DNA from: Pedobacter steynii
GTDB lineage: Bacteria > Bacteroidota > Bacteroidia > Sphingobacteriales > Sphingobacteriaceae
Length of the DNA stretch: 64,000 nt
Assembly: GCF_001721645.1 (NCBI RefSeq)
Contig: NZ_CP017141.1
Location: 1,612,001 to 1,676,000 of the forward strand
Reading direction: 5' to 3'
A program made the position numbers and the translations under genes. Within the stretch, counting starts at the first letter, position 1. Each line of letters opens with the position of its first letter. The notes below the pieces were generated by a model. That model saw only the letters and a program-made list of their open reading frames with translations. It was not told the DNA's origin and searched no databases. This document shows, piece by piece, positions 17,991-26,846 of the stretch.

Positions 17991-18914
17991 TTATTCCAGC
18001 CTTTTTAATCTGTTTTCCCAAATCATTTTATAGGTTTCTTTATAAGATTCAGATAAAAATGAGTGGTCTATAAGATGGAAAACTTTATCAGTAGCTGAAT
18101 TGAACTTCTTCAATATCCTGTCAAAGACTTTTTCTCTTATTCCCAGAACTCCCGAAAGCATTTGAAAATCTTTAAGTTTGATTTTTGATTTCCGGCCATT
18201 TAATAAAAGCGCCATGTCTTCTTTATCTTTCGGATAGATCAGATGACTGTTTATTAAATCATACGCCGGCGACAATACAATTCCCTGATCGAGATGCATT
18301 ATCGAGAAATTCTTCATATGCATATCATTGTTCCCGGAAAGAAAGGAGAATAAGAGTAATTCAAAGTAGTTTATAACATCTAATCTGCTGTTTGTACAAT
18401 GAGTTGTAATCAATTTCCCACATCTTTCGTAAGAGCTGTCATACTTTTGTTCTGTTTGAAACTCTCCGAGCTGGCAAAAATCTTCCAGGTGTATTTTAAT
18501 ATTGTCGACTCTATCAAATCTCTTTGCTAAATAGACCAAATCTCCGTTTGAGGTGGGGATTAGACAATGATCACAGGTTTTAATTCCAAATAGATTTGCC
18601 AAATGCATGGTTAAGTCTTCAGCTTCCGGCATTTGAGCAATCTCTCCATTTTGTGGCTTAAGGATATATTTTCCCCATAGTCCAACAATGGTTAGTCTTT
18701 TGGTTCCCGCAATATTTTCTACATCAATAGATAACTTGGGTTGAACGCCTGTAAGAGAAATTCTTTTGTTAACGGTTTCTTTTGCCAGCTTTGCTAAAAG
18801 GTCATTATTAAGTATTAATTCAGGTAATGTGTCATAACCGAAAAATTTCTTACAACATTTCTTATGATAAAGGCTTTCCTCCAAAGGTTGATAACAAAAT
18901 AAACACTTAGCCAT
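17991..18914 (-). CDS. hipT: HipT-like Ser/Thr kinase toxin (HipA C-terminal kinase, split form)
   Basis: A 307-residue HipA-fold kinase lacking the usual N-terminal HipA subdomain, which is encoded separately just upstream. It starts with a small metal-binding-like motif (C4, C7, H17, C20/C21), common in Bacteroidota homologues. The Gly-rich loop SLTGVQPK has two hydroxyl residues, S53 and T55, in the spacing of the autophosphorylated pair of E. coli HipT. The catalytic loop NNDMHMKN gives D197, and AYDL gives metal ligand D219. Known HipA/HipT kinases phosphorylate aminoacyl-tRNA synthetases and arrest growth. The gene overlaps hipS by 8 bp. Toxicity and target here are inferred. Confidence 0.85.
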   Translation of the reverse strand: MAKCLFCYQPLEESLYHKKCCKKFFGYDTLPELILNNDLLAKLAKETVNKRISLTGVQPKLSIDVENIAGTKRLTIVGLWGKYILKPQNGEIAQMPEAEDLTMHLANLFGIKTCDHCLIPTSNGDLVYLAKRFDRVDNIKIHLEDFCQLGEFQTEQKYDSSYERCGKLITTHCTNSRLDVINYFELLLFSFLSGNNDMHMKNFSIMHLDQGIVLSPAYDLINSHLIYPKDKEDMALLLNGRKSKIKLKDFQMLSGVLGIREKVFDRILKKFNSATDKVFHLIDHSFLSESYKETYKMIWENRLKRLE

Positions 18915-19242
18915 GGTCTGCCTCCTCTACTGGGAATACGGTAACCGCACCAATGGTATCCCTACATAAAGTAATCAGCAGTTCAAAACGATCTGTTCCT
19001 TTAAGATGCCACTCTTGTCGTGCGATGTTTAAGAGCCAACCTTCTGGTATTAAACCGTCAAAGAAAGAAAATAAAACGCGACTCGTGTATGCGTATTCGG
19101 AAAGTGGTAGCGTAAGGCTAACCGGTCTTGGATTATTGCCTGACAGGTATTCATTTTCATAAGTAAACCGATAACCCTCGTCATACTTTTCCAGATAACC
19201 TGCAAGCTGATCTCTATACATAACCTTTGCTCTTTGTCTCAT
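18907..19242 (-). CDS. hipS: HipS-like protein (HipA N-terminal subdomain encoded as a separate gene)
   Basis: A 111-residue protein equal to the N-terminal subdomain of full HipA. It has the strand opening VMYRDQLAGYLEKYDEGYRF, the conserved NPRPVSLTLPLSE, FFDGLIPEGWLL and the closing RDTIGAVTVFP. In the HipBST system of enteropathogenic E. coli this small protein, rather than HipB, is the main neutraliser of the kinase. It lies 2 bp after hipB and overlaps hipT by 8 bp, so the three are one translation-coupled operon. The split is genuine: both parts are intact with their own start codons, not a frameshift. Confidence 0.82.
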   Translation of the reverse strand: MRQRAKVMYRDQLAGYLEKYDEGYRFTYENEYLSGNNPRPVSLTLPLSEYAYTSRVLFSFFDGLIPEGWLLNIARQEWHLKGTDRFELLITLCRDTIGAVTVFPVEEADHG

Positions 19243-19244
19243 TA

Positions 19245-19448
19245 CTATTCCCTGCTTAAATCAATTACTCCAACCTGCTTTCCGAATAATTCCAGTACTT
19301 GATTTACTTTATCCAAACGTAAGGTTGTTTTGCCTCTTTCCAATTCCCGTAGAAAGCGTAGGCCTACACCTGCTTTAAATGCTAATTCTTCCTGAGACAA
19401 TTTTAATGTCTTTCTTCTTTCTTTTACAAATAATACAATTGAGTTCAT
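19245..19448 (-). CDS. hipB: HipB-like helix-turn-helix regulator
   Basis: A 67-residue XRE-family DNA-binding protein. The core RKTLKLSQEELAFKAGVG and LRFLRELERGKTTLRLDKVN is the HTH of HipB-type antitoxins, ending GKQVGVIDLSRE. ATG 19448 was chosen over a TTG seven codons upstream because that extension would be encoded by the first operator palindrome. The protein probably binds the three palindromes just upstream and represses its own operon, as HipB does. HipB in tripartite systems also increases the neutralising effect of HipS. Confidence 0.85.
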   Translation of the reverse strand: MNSIVLFVKERRKTLKLSQEELAFKAGVGLRFLRELERGKTTLRLDKVNQVLELFGKQVGVIDLSRE

Positions 19449-19452
19449 AGGA

Positions 19453-19547
19453 TACCCTTTAGGGTACAATATAGTAAAAAATATTCAATGCTATACCCTA
19501 TAGGGTACAAATTTAGTTCAAACATATTTATTGTACCCTATAGGGTA
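19453..19547 (-). promoter_or_regulatory. hipBST operator-promoter: three phased palindromes around a TAnnTTTG box
   Basis: Three copies of a 14-bp palindrome lie at 19453-19466 (TACCCTTTAGGGTA), 19494-19507 and 19534-19547 (both TACCCTATAGGGTA), with start-to-start spacing 41 and 40 bp. On the minus strand TAAATTTG (19508-19515) fits the -7 consensus and abuts the middle site, so the middle site would cover the transcription start and the distal site the -33 region. A second candidate -7 box, TATGTTTG, lies at 19519-19526. The proximal site ends 5 bp before the hipB ATG. HipB binding is inferred from position. Confidence 0.8.
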
Positions 19548-19729
19548 TACTTAGTGTGTCTAAGTAGTCTGTTTGACGGAGGTAACAATCTTATTCATGC
19601 CAAAATCGCTTAATCATTTGACAAATTCAGAAAATTTTGTGCCTGCCAATTTCCTTTCTTTGAATTAGCCGCTTTTAACTAAATTGAGTACTGCGTAAAG
19701 GAATCACCTAAACCCAAATAGAATTAACG

Positions 19730-21874
19730 ATGAAACATAAATCAGGCATTCTGCTATTTATGCTCCTGCTTTGGAGCAATTTTAGTTTTTCACAACATGA
19801 CCCCAAGGCTTTAAAAGCATGGCAGGATCAGAAATATACAATGTTCATCCACTATGGGATTTATTCCGTATTGGGTGGAGTGTGGGAGGGAAAGCCGGTA
19901 AGCAAGGGTTTAAGTGAGCAGATTCAGGCTCATGCAGGAATCTATAGTGATACCTATGCTAAAGTCGCTAAAAGGTTTAATCCGGAAAAGTGGAATCCTG
20001 ATTCTATTGTTTCACTGGCAAAGAAAGCTGGAATGCGGTCGATCGTGATCACTTCCAAACACCATGATGGCTTTTGCATGTTTAAAACCAATACGACCGA
20101 TTTTAACGTTGTGGATGCGACTCCCTATAAAAGAGACGTATTAAAAGAACTTTCTGAAGCGTGTAAGCGTGGTGGATTGCGTTTCGGATTATACTTTTCA
20201 TTGATCGACTGGCATTATCCGCAAGCTTCACCAATTTCCAGCAGCAACTCAGATTATATTACTCCGGAGCATGTGGAATACAATAAAAAACAGATTACAG
20301 AATTGCTGAGCAATTATGGCCCGGTATCGGAATTGTGGTTCGATATGGGTTCTCAGAGTGCATCAGAAAGTAAAGAACTGAGAGATCTGGTTCACCGTCT
20401 TCAGCCCGATTGTATGATCGGTAGTCGCATTGGAAATGATATGGGAGATTTCAATGTGATGGGAGATAACCAGGAACCAGATTATACGATTGGAGTGCCA
20501 TGGCAGTCTCCTGCCTCTTTCTTTGATGAAACCTGGAGCTATCGTTCCTGGCAGGATCGCGGAAGCGAAGAAGAGAAAACAAAGGAAAAGCTAACCAGTC
20601 TGATCCGTGTAGTGAGCAGAGGAGGGAACTTTCTGTTGAATATTGGGCCGAAAGGGGATGGTAGTGTTGTAGATTTCGAAAGGGATGTGCTATTGAAAAT
20701 AGGGAAATGGCTGAACAAAAACGGAGAAGCAATTTATGCGGCAGATCCTGACCCTTTCCACATTACTTTTAAATGGGGCAGTTTAACAAGTAAAACCAAT
20801 AAAATCTATTTGCACCTGCTGGAGACGCCTGAAAACGGACAGATTACTTTGCCCGGGCTTCAAGGGAAAATTAAAAGCGTAGCCGTACTTGGAGAAGCCA
20901 AACAAAAAATAACGTTCTCGCAGGATCAATCAGGTGTGAAGATCAATGTTCCTGCAGGTCTTGATGTCCATAAAGAATTTAAAGTAATTGCCATCACCTT
21001 TGTGAATGGATATCAGGTTCCACCCGCAAATATTGTTGCACTGAACAAGGAAGAAATCGTTCTTAATTCTCCTAATGCTTTTAAGCATTACAGCAATTCC
21101 GGAATTGATTACAATACCAGATATCAAAGTACGGTTAAAGAATCCTGGACCTTAAAAGCCATAGAATCCGGAAAGTACATCCCGAGAATCTATTACTCAG
21201 ATCAGGAAAAAAATAAAATTATAGACCTGGAGCTGAATGGGAAAGTTTCCGTAGTTTCTTTCTCTGATGGGACGGCAGCAGAACTTCCGCAGTCCGGAGA
21301 ACTCAACTGGGGAACGATATATCTTTCAGGCCCTTCAGGTTCCGGAATAGATGGTTTCCCTGGAGACATCCGCTCTGTAAATCCGGAGCAGTCCTGGGGC
21401 AGAAATGGAAATCAGTCCTGGACGAAAAAAGCGGAATGGAAAAATAATGAACTGTATACACTGCCTGCGGAAACAGAGACTGCAGTTTATGTGATGCAGG
21501 AAATCAACTCCACAGCAGATCAGACCTATCTTGCGGGAATCACCAGTACGGATGGGGTAATCGTCACGCTGAACGGGGAAATTCTGGCTAAGCACAATAA
21601 TCCTTTTAAAGGGGCTAAATTGACCGATGTCATCCTGTTACCCTTGAAAAAAGGTAAGAACCAATTGCTGGTTAAATACTTCAATGGATACAAAAAAGAC
21701 ATCACCCTGGGAATCAGCAACAACTTAAAACAGCAGGTATATTACAAGGACCTGCCGGAATTGACTATGGAAAAGGGAAAATACTATCCGTTTAGCTGGC
21801 AGCTGAACCGGCCTTTATCTCCTCATACTACGCTTGGATTGTCAAATGTGAGCCTTAAAATCCATAGAAAGTAG
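19730..21874 (+). CDS. Secreted alpha-L-fucosidase, glycoside hydrolase family 29
   Basis: Releases L-fucose from glycans outside the cytoplasm. The 714-residue protein has a signal peptide (residues 1-21, ending FSFS). The GH29 barrel follows, with MFIHYGIYSV (40-47 region), ITSKHHDGFCMF (107-118) and ELWFDMG, where D205 is the expected nucleophile. A barrel end near residue 340 is followed by beta-rich domains to residue 714, so the protein is longer than the usual 450-500. The extra part may bind carbohydrate or position the substrate. It heads an operon that also encodes fucose uptake and breakdown, which strongly supports fucose as the released sugar. Confidence 0.92.
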   Translation: MKHKSGILLFMLLLWSNFSFSQHDPKALKAWQDQKYTMFIHYGIYSVLGGVWEGKPVSKGLSEQIQAHAGIYSDTYAKVAKRFNPEKWNPDSIVSLAKKAGMRSIVITSKHHDGFCMFKTNTTDFNVVDATPYKRDVLKELSEACKRGGLRFGLYFSLIDWHYPQASPISSSNSDYITPEHVEYNKKQITELLSNYGPVSELWFDMGSQSASESKELRDLVHRLQPDCMIGSRIGNDMGDFNVMGDNQEPDYTIGVPWQSPASFFDETWSYRSWQDRGSEEEKTKEKLTSLIRVVSRGGNFLLNIGPKGDGSVVDFERDVLLKIGKWLNKNGEAIYAADPDPFHITFKWGSLTSKTNKIYLHLLETPENGQITLPGLQGKIKSVAVLGEAKQKITFSQDQSGVKINVPAGLDVHKEFKVIAITFVNGYQVPPANIVALNKEEIVLNSPNAFKHYSNSGIDYNTRYQSTVKESWTLKAIESGKYIPRIYYSDQEKNKIIDLELNGKVSVVSFSDGTAAELPQSGELNWGTIYLSGPSGSGIDGFPGDIRSVNPEQSWGRNGNQSWTKKAEWKNNELYTLPAETETAVYVMQEINSTADQTYLAGITSTDGVIVTLNGEILAKHNNPFKGAKLTDVILLPLKKGKNQLLVKYFNGYKKDITLGISNNLKQQVYYKDLPELTMEKGKYYPFSWQLNRPLSPHTTLGLSNVSLKIHRK

Positions 21875-21958
21875 CCAAAATCATTTAATGATATGATAAA
21901 ATCATAAAATAAAATATAACATAATTCGCGTCCTTTGGGTAACCAAAAAATTAAACCA

Positions 21959-23215
21959 ATGACTAAAAATAAATACCTTTTCCCATTCATCATGATCACG
22001 TCCCTGTTTTTTATGTGGGGTTTCGTGCACAATCTTGATCCAATCCTTATTCCCCATCTGAAGAAGTCGTTCAGTCTTTCTACTTTACAGGCTTCATTAG
22101 TGGATTCAGCCGTATTTATTGCCTACTTTTTAATGGCATTACCTGCAGGATTTATCATGAAGAAATATGGGTACAAAACAGGTATCATCATTGGATTGTT
22201 GTTGTTCGCCATCGGGTCCTTTTTATTTATTCCTGCTGCGAATACACAGTTGTACTTTTTCTTCCTGATTGCCCTGTTTATCATTGCCTGTGGGTTAACT
22301 ATTCTGGAAACTGCAGCAAATCCATATGCCTCTTTGCTGGGCCCAGCGGAAACCTCAACCTTCAGGTTGAATTTCGCGCAGTCATTTAACGGGCTTGCGG
22401 CGACTTTGGCGCCAATTATCGGTGCGAAGATCATCCTTACAAAAGGATATTCCGATACAGAGCTCAGTGCAATGACGGAATCCGCGAAACAGGTTGCCCT
22501 GGCTTCAGAAGCTTCCAGTGTAAAGATGCCTTACCTGATACTGGGTAGCATTATTTTGGTCATTGCGATCATCTTTGCTTTCTTGAAATTGCCTGAGATT
22601 AAAGAAACGGAGCAAAAGGAAGGCGAGAAAACCGGCATCTTTCATGCCCTGGCACACCGTCACCTAAGCTGGGCTGTTGCAGCACAGTTTTTCTATGTGG
22701 GTGCGCAGGTTTGTGTGTTCAGTTTCTTCATCCTATATGCTACAAAAGCGGCAGGAATAGATGAACAACAGGCGGCAAAATATGCGGGATATGGAATGGG
22801 AATGGCCTTTATGATCGGTAGATTTTTTGGAACTTTCCTGATGAAATTTATCAGTGCAGGTAAACTATTGTCTATCTATGCCCTTATCAATGTCATTTTG
22901 TGTATCGTAGCCATAACATCGAGCGGAACTATTGCGTTGTATGCAGTAATAGGAATTGCCTTTTTTATGTCGATCATGTTCCCGACCATTTTTTCTCTTG
23001 GAATCAAAGATCTGGGTAAGGATACAAAATTTGGAAGTAGTTTAATCATTATGTCTATCGTTGGCGGTGCCATATTACCTCCGGTAATGGGGTATATCAG
23101 CGATATGACCCATAATATTCAAATGGGATATGCGGTCCCTTTAATCTGTTTTGTAGTGGTATTCCTGTTTGGCATAAAAGGCCATAAGGTAATTGAAATT
23201 AAAAGTTATGAGTAA
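21959..23215 (+). CDS. fucP: L-fucose:H+ symporter, FucP-type MFS permease
   Basis: A 418-residue protein with 12 predicted membrane helices. It opens with the FucP-family sequence SLFFMWGFVHNLDPILIPHLKK, given here as its two ends FFMWGFVHNLDP and ILIPHLKK. This helix-1 region includes the Asp that in E. coli FucP takes part in proton-coupled fucose transport. ILETAANPYASLLGP in helix 4-5 is another family mark. ATG 21959 was preferred to an in-frame TTG at 21935. It sits 84 bp behind the fucosidase gene and overlaps the mutarotase gene by 8 bp. Related permeases for glucose/galactose exist, but the context favours fucose. Confidence 0.88.
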   Translation: MTKNKYLFPFIMITSLFFMWGFVHNLDPILIPHLKKSFSLSTLQASLVDSAVFIAYFLMALPAGFIMKKYGYKTGIIIGLLLFAIGSFLFIPAANTQLYFFFLIALFIIACGLTILETAANPYASLLGPAETSTFRLNFAQSFNGLAATLAPIIGAKIILTKGYSDTELSAMTESAKQVALASEASSVKMPYLILGSIILVIAIIFAFLKLPEIKETEQKEGEKTGIFHALAHRHLSWAVAAQFFYVGAQVCVFSFFILYATKAAGIDEQQAAKYAGYGMGMAFMIGRFFGTFLMKFISAGKLLSIYALINVILCIVAITSSGTIALYAVIGIAFFMSIMFPTIFSLGIKDLGKDTKFGSSLIIMSIVGGAILPPVMGYISDMTHNIQMGYAVPLICFVVVFLFGIKGHKVIEIKSYE

Positions 23216-23540
23216 GCAGTATTATTTAACGCTCGATTTGAAAGCCGATGATCAGCTGATCGCGGAATATGAAGAAATGCATAGGGCCGTTTGGCCGGAG
23301 ATTATAGACAGCATCAAGTCGTCCGGAATCCAGAATATGGAAATTTACAGAACGGGAAACCGTCTGTTTATGGTTATGGAGGTAAGTGACGATTTTAGCT
23401 TTGAACAAAAAGCAGCAATGGATGCCGGGAATGAAAAAGTACAGGAATGGGAAACCTTAATGTGGAAGTATCAGCAAGCGGTACCGGGAGCTAAACCCGG
23501 AGAGAAATGGATGATGATGGATAAAATATTTCAATTATAA
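23208..23540 (+). CDS. L-fucose/L-rhamnose mutarotase (RhaM-like)
   Basis: A 110-residue enzyme of the RhaM/YiiL dimeric alpha/beta-barrel family, which interconverts alpha and beta anomers of 6-deoxy-hexoses. Characteristic features are the YYLTLDLKADDQLIAEYEE start, the conserved MHRAVWPEI with its His, ENMEIYRTGNRLFMVME-like strand (NMEIYRTGNRLFMVME) and the closing KPGEKWMMMDKIFQL. ATG 23208 was chosen over an upstream TTG. It overlaps fucP by 8 bp and precedes the dehydratase by 5 bp. In this operon the likely substrate is L-fucose. Confidence 0.85.
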   Translation: MSKQYYLTLDLKADDQLIAEYEEMHRAVWPEIIDSIKSSGIQNMEIYRTGNRLFMVMEVSDDFSFEQKAAMDAGNEKVQEWETLMWKYQQAVPGAKPGEKWMMMDKIFQL

Positions 23541-23545
23541 GGTCA

Positions 23546-25204
23546 ATGTCAGCAAGCACTAAAAATAGTTTTTTACAGATCCATCCGGACGACAATGTCC
23601 TGGTTGCTTTACAGGATTTACCGAAAGGGCAGGTCATAGAATGGAACGATTCACAGATTGTCCTGAAGGAGGATATCCGTGCAAAACATAAATTCTTTAT
23701 CACAGACCTGAATGTAGACGATGAGGTATTGATGTATGGGGTGTTGGTTGGAAAAGCCACTACTCCGATTCTTAAAGGAGGTCTGATGACTACCGATAAC
23801 ATTCATCATGCTTCGCAGGATTATGGTTTCAGAGATATAAATTATCAATGGCAGAAGCCGGATGTTTCGGCATTTGCAAACCGTACTTTCAATGGTTACC
23901 ACCGTAAAGACGGAAGGGTAGGGACGGCGAATTACTGGTTATTTGTACCCACCGTATTTTGTGAAAACAGAAACCTGGATGTGATCAAAGAATCTTTGTA
24001 TCATACCCTGGGGTATACCGTAACGGATAAATACCGGTTGTTTACTGATCAGTTGTTAACCGCTTTTAATGAAGGAGAGAGCATCGCCTCTTTTCAACCG
24101 GATAGCCTTTCGGCCCTACAGCCTGCAAAAAACAGGGTGTTTAAGAATGTAGATGGGATTAAATTTCTGAATCATCAGGGAGGTTGCGGTGGCACGAGGC
24201 AAGATTCCGCTTTGCTGAGTAACCTGCTGGCCGCTTATGCAGATCATCCTAATGTGGCGGGAATTACGGTATTGAGCCTGGGCTGCCAGCACTTGCAGAC
24301 ACAGGACCTGCTAAATGATGTCAAGAAAAGAAACCCTGCATTCGATAAGAATATTTTAATCTTTGAACAGCAACAAAGTCAGAGTGAAGAACAGCTGATT
24401 AAAGCAGCAATTCTTAAAACCTTTGTCGGGCTGACAGAAATTAACAAGATAGAACGTGCTCCGGCACCATTGAGCGCATTATGCGTAGGTGTAAAATGCG
24501 GTGGTAGTGATGGTTTTAGTGGCATCTCTGCCAACCCATCGGTAGGTTATACTTCCGATCTGTTGGTGGCCTTAGGCGCTAAAGTATTGCTGGCCGAGTT
24601 TCCGGAGTTATGCGGAGCGGAGCAGAACATCATCGATAGGTGTGTGGATAAGCCCACTGCGGATAAATTTATCCGCCTGATGCAGGAATATGATGCTCAG
24701 GCACATGCAGTAGGTTCCGGATTTCATATGAACCCTTCGCCGGGAAATATTAAGGATGGTCTGATTACAGATGCGATTAAAAGTACCGGAGCGGCAAAAA
24801 AAGCAGGAACTTCGCCGGTAGTAGATGTATTGGATTATACCGAGCCAGTAACAAAACCAGGTTTAAGTCTGGTATGTACCCCCGGAAATGACGTGGAAGC
24901 AACAACAGGAAAAGCAGCAAGTGGTGCAACGCTAATCCTGTTCACTACCGGACTGGGAACGCCGACAGGAAATCCGGTATGTCCGGTGATTAAGGTGGCC
25001 ACCAATACGGAACTGGCAACCAGGATGGGTGACATCATTGATATAGATACCGGTGCCATCATCCGTGGAGAAAAAACAATTGAAGAGATGGGAATAGAAA
25101 TTCTGGAGTATTGTATCAGGGCTGCCAGTGGAGAAGTTACTCCGAAAGCAGTACTGCTGAACCAGGATGATTTTATCCCATGGAAAAGAGGCGTTTCATT
25201 ATAG
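23546..25204 (+). CDS. UxaA/altronate dehydratase family enzyme, probable L-fuconate dehydratase
   Basis: A 552-residue sugar-acid dehydratase of the UxaA/GarD family. An N-terminal SAF-like domain (about residues 8-90, NVLVALQDLPKGQVI) is followed by a large C-terminal domain, with DGRVGTANYWLFVPTVFCENR, HQGGCGGTRQDS, CVGVKCGGSDGFSGISANPS and FTTGLGTPTGNPVCPVIKVA. Cys and His residues in these blocks probably bind the catalytic metal. The operon supplies every other step of oxidative L-fucose breakdown, so this enzyme most likely dehydrates L-fuconate. In Xanthomonas that step uses an unrelated enolase-superfamily enzyme; a UxaA-like protein also occurs in the Campylobacter jejuni fucose locus. 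Confidence 0.8.
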   Translation: MSASTKNSFLQIHPDDNVLVALQDLPKGQVIEWNDSQIVLKEDIRAKHKFFITDLNVDDEVLMYGVLVGKATTPILKGGLMTTDNIHHASQDYGFRDINYQWQKPDVSAFANRTFNGYHRKDGRVGTANYWLFVPTVFCENRNLDVIKESLYHTLGYTVTDKYRLFTDQLLTAFNEGESIASFQPDSLSALQPAKNRVFKNVDGIKFLNHQGGCGGTRQDSALLSNLLAAYADHPNVAGITVLSLGCQHLQTQDLLNDVKKRNPAFDKNILIFEQQQSQSEEQLIKAAILKTFVGLTEINKIERAPAPLSALCVGVKCGGSDGFSGISANPSVGYTSDLLVALGAKVLLAEFPELCGAEQNIIDRCVDKPTADKFIRLMQEYDAQAHAVGSGFHMNPSPGNIKDGLITDAIKSTGAAKKAGTSPVVDVLDYTEPVTKPGLSLVCTPGNDVEATTGKAASGATLILFTTGLGTPTGNPVCPVIKVATNTELATRMGDIIDIDTGAIIRGEKTIEEMGIEILEYCIRAASGEVTPKAVLLNQDDFIPWKRGVSL

Positions 25205-25213
25205 CAATAAAAT

Positions 25214-25978
25214 ATGTTCAGTTTAAAAGGAAAATCAGCGATTATAACAGGTGGGGGTAGTGGAATAGGTAAAGCCATTTCCATGCTTTTTGCTAAACAG
25301 GGCGCAAAAGTGCACATCATTGAATTGAATGCCGATGCGGCACAACAAACGGTAACAGAGATCGAAGCAGCAGGTGGTGCTGCGGCGGCTTATGGTTGCG
25401 ATGTGAGCAACCAGGAGGCAGTACTGAACACTTTCAGTCAGATCGGAGAAATTGATATCTTAGTAAATAATGCGGGTATTGCCCATATCGGTAAAGCAGA
25501 TACGACGAGTGAAGAAGATTTTACCAAAGTATTCAACGTGAATGTAAAGGGTGCTTATAACTGTTTATATGCAGGAATCCCGGCGCTGAAGAAAAGTGGA
25601 TCAGGAGTGATCTTAAACATGGCTTCTATAGCGGCCGTAGTGGGGATTACCGACCGTTTTGCGTACTCGATGAGTAAAGGTGCCATATTTGCAATGACGC
25701 TTTCCGTAGCACGGGATTATATGGCGGATGGTATTCGCTGTAACAGCATCTCACCAGCAAGGGTACATACTCCTTTTGTAGATGGGTTTATTGCCAAAAA
25801 TTATGCCGGACAGGAAGCCGAGATTTTTGAGAAGTTGTCGAAAAGTCAGCCTGTAGGCCGTATGGGAAAACCAGAAGAAGTAGCCTCACTGGCACTTTAC
25901 CTGTGCTCAGAAGAGGCAGGATTTATTACCGGAAATGATTATCCCCTTGATGGAGGATTTATTAAATTAAATAATTAA
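25214..25978 (+). CDS. SDR, probable 2-keto-3-deoxy-L-fuconate dehydrogenase
   Basis: A 254-residue short-chain dehydrogenase with intact catalytic set: TGGGSGIG (cofactor loop, 12-19), NNAG (85-88), S138 (NMASIA), Y151 and K155 (YSMSK). The C-terminal SPARVHTPFVDGF segment is seen in SDRs that oxidise 2-keto-3-deoxy acids of fucose or rhamnose pathways. Between a dehydratase and an FAH-family hydrolase, the expected reaction is oxidation of 2-keto-3-deoxy-L-fuconate to the 2,4-diketo compound. Gaps to neighbours are 9 and 10 bp. The exact substrate is inferred from order. Confidence 0.78.
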   Translation: MFSLKGKSAIITGGGSGIGKAISMLFAKQGAKVHIIELNADAAQQTVTEIEAAGGAAAAYGCDVSNQEAVLNTFSQIGEIDILVNNAGIAHIGKADTTSEEDFTKVFNVNVKGAYNCLYAGIPALKKSGSGVILNMASIAAVVGITDRFAYSMSKGAIFAMTLSVARDYMADGIRCNSISPARVHTPFVDGFIAKNYAGQEAEIFEKLSKSQPVGRMGKPEEVASLALYLCSEEAGFITGNDYPLDGGFIKLNN

Positions 25979-25988
25979 AGATACAACG

Positions 25989-26846
25989 ATGAAATTAATC
26001 AGATGGGGAGCCGCCGATCAGGAAAAGACCGGTGTAATTATAAACGATATTTGGTACGATACTTCTGCTTTTGGCGAGGATTATAATGAGCAGTTTTTTC
26101 AGAACAACGGACTGGAAAGGTTAGCTGCTTTTGTAAAAGAGAATGAAGCAGAATTGCCGGTAGTTCCGGCAGAGACCCGTCTGGGTTCTCCTGTGGCACG
26201 TCCTTCAAAAATTGTATGTATAGGGCTGAATTATGCAGATCATGCAAAAGAAACCAATGCGCCGCTTCCACCGGAGCCGGTGATCTTCATGAAATCGACT
26301 ACCGCTTTGGTTGGTCCTTTTGATGACATCATCATTCCAAAAAATTCGGTAAAAACGGATTGGGAAGTAGAACTTGCCGTAGTGATCGGTAAAAAAGCTT
26401 CCTATGTGGAAGAAGCAGATGCATTGGATTATGTGGCGGGTTATGTGCTGCACAACGATGTTTCTGAAAGAGAATTCCAGATCGAAAGAAACGGGACCTG
26501 GGACAAAGGAAAAGGTTGCGATACTTTTGCACCTTTAGGCCCATTCCTGGCTACAGCAGATGAGTTAGGTGATGTGAATAACCTTCGCCTTTGGCTAACC
26601 GTAAATGGCCAGAAAATGCAGGATGGCAATACCTCCAATTTTATCTTTAATGTTCCTTTCGTAGTGGCTTATGTGAGTCAGTTTATGACTTTGCTGCCAG
26701 GCGATGTGATTTCTACAGGAACCCCGGCAGGTGTGGGCTTAGGCTTTAAACCCCCGGTATACCTTAAAGAAGGAGATGTAGTGGAGCTTGGTATTGACGG
26801 CCTTGGAACTTCCAGACAAGAGGTGAAGAATTATGTTAAAAATTGA
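25989..26846 (+). CDS. FAH-family hydrolase, probable 2,4-diketo-3-deoxy-L-fuconate hydrolase
   Basis: A 285-residue member of the fumarylacetoacetate hydrolase superfamily. It shows VCIGLNYADHAKE, PEPVIFMKSTTALVGP, DWEVELAVVIGK (the acidic metal ligands), GYVLHNDVSEREFQ and the C-terminal TGTPAGVGLGFKPP. These enzymes cleave C-C bonds in beta-diketo acids. The expected products here are pyruvate and L-lactate, completing the oxidative fucose pathway. It overlaps the lactonase gene by 14 bp. Automated pipelines often call this type ureidoglycolate lyase; the context argues against that. Confidence 0.82.
   Translation: MKLIRWGAADQEKTGVIINDIWYDTSAFGEDYNEQFFQNNGLERLAAFVKENEAELPVVPAETRLGSPVARPSKIVCIGLNYADHAKETNAPLPPEPVIFMKSTTALVGPFDDIIIPKNSVKTDWEVELAVVIGKKASYVEEADALDYVAGYVLHNDVSEREFQIERNGTWDKGKGCDTFAPLGPFLATADELGDVNNLRLWLTVNGQKMQDGNTSNFIFNVPFVVAYVSQFMTLLPGDVISTGTPAGVGLGFKPPVYLKEGDVVELGIDGLGTSRQEVKNYVKN

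Noticed and set aside
18907..19242. Possible frameshift that splits a normal hipA gene
   Set aside because: Both parts have their own start codons, expected lengths and intact termini, and the arrangement equals the known HipBST layout, so it is a true split.
24835..25320. 161-codon minus-strand frame across the dehydratase/SDR junction
   Set aside because: It runs opposite two intact operon genes and has no start context or domain, so it is a shadow frame.
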